Assembly: GCA_001873005.1 (NCBI GenBank)
Contig: MNYE01000126.1
Location: 1-5,434, forward strand
From: Dehalococcoidia bacterium CG2_30_46_9
Lineage (GTDB): Bacteria; Chloroflexota; Dehalococcoidia; GIF9; AB-539-J10
DNA length: 5,434 nucleotides
Direction of reading: 5' to 3'
Shown here: positions 5,390 to 5,434 of the stretch, in pieces
How the letters are laid out: each line of letters begins with the position of its first letter
Numbering within the stretch: position 1 is the first letter of the stretch
Position numbers and translations under genes: made by a program
The notes under the pieces: generated by a model
Told to the model about the DNA's origin: nothing
The model's database searches: none
What the model saw: only the letters and a program-made list of their open reading frames with translations

Positions 5390-5434
5390 TACCATTTATT
5401 GACGTATTGTATCGGTATAATCATATCCATGTCC
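5390..5434. other. AT-rich flank beyond the element, no gene seen
   Basis: This end of the window holds TTGACG (5399-5404) and TATAAT (5416-5421) on the plus strand, only 11 bp apart, too close for a standard promoter. An ATG at 5429 has no ribosome binding site and is cut by the window edge. The stretch is probably the ancestral region upstream of proA, before the element inserted. Confidence 0.4.

Noticed and set aside
5399..5421. TTGACG and TATAAT on the plus strand as a promoter for a gene beyond the window
   Set aside because: Only 11 bp separate the boxes and no downstream gene is visible; only an AT-rich region is supported.

Overview
This window is a 5.4 kb piece of bacterial chromosome of moderate GC content. 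It holds four protein-coding genes and an unusually high load of small palindromic repeats. Nothing fixes the taxon. The oxygen-sensitive type of cysteine-rich U32 protein, the strong Shine-Dalgarno sequences and the repeat families (tcattgcgag..., tcattctgag..., ccctcaccc...ccctctccc) recall genomes of uncultured anaerobes such as Chloroflexota (Dehalococcoidia) or Desulfobacterota. That is an impression, not a demonstration.

Layout. (1) Bases 3-1037, + strand: the C-terminal four fifths of a FabF-type beta-ketoacyl-ACP synthase, cut by the window edge, with an intact Cys-His-His triad. (2) Bases 1068-2231, - strand: a U32-peptidase-like protein with two cysteine quartets. It converges on fabF, and its last 22 codons lie inside a palindromic repeat. 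(3) Bases 2232-2388: a divergent promoter region with two perfect inverted repeats and near-identical strong ribosome binding sites facing outward. (4) Bases 2389-3879, + strand: an AMP-forming acyl-CoA synthetase-like protein with a GTG start and several altered core motifs. (5) Bases 3869-5176, - strand: proA, glutamate-5-semialdehyde dehydrogenase. It converges on the ligase gene with an 11-bp overlap and carries an in-frame palindromic insertion of about 16 codons. (6) Bases 5191-5389: a 183-bp non-coding element with 8-bp terminal inverted repeats and an exact 8-bp flanking duplication. It sits directly upstream of the proA ribosome binding site. Bases 5390-5434 hold no supported gene.

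How the genes may work together. FabF extends acyl-ACP chains and the ligase-like protein would activate a carboxylic acid. Relatives of the U32 protein (UbiU/UbiV) are [4Fe-4S] proteins used in O2-independent hydroxylation. The three could belong to one acyl-modifying pathway, but only the U32 and ligase genes share a control region and the link is inference. ProA (proline biosynthesis) looks like an unrelated housekeeping neighbour.

The strongest new observations concern mobile DNA. Three repeat insertions have changed gene structure: one forms a protein C-terminus, one sits inside an enzyme reading frame, and one replaces a promoter region. The last carries what looks like an intact target-site duplication.
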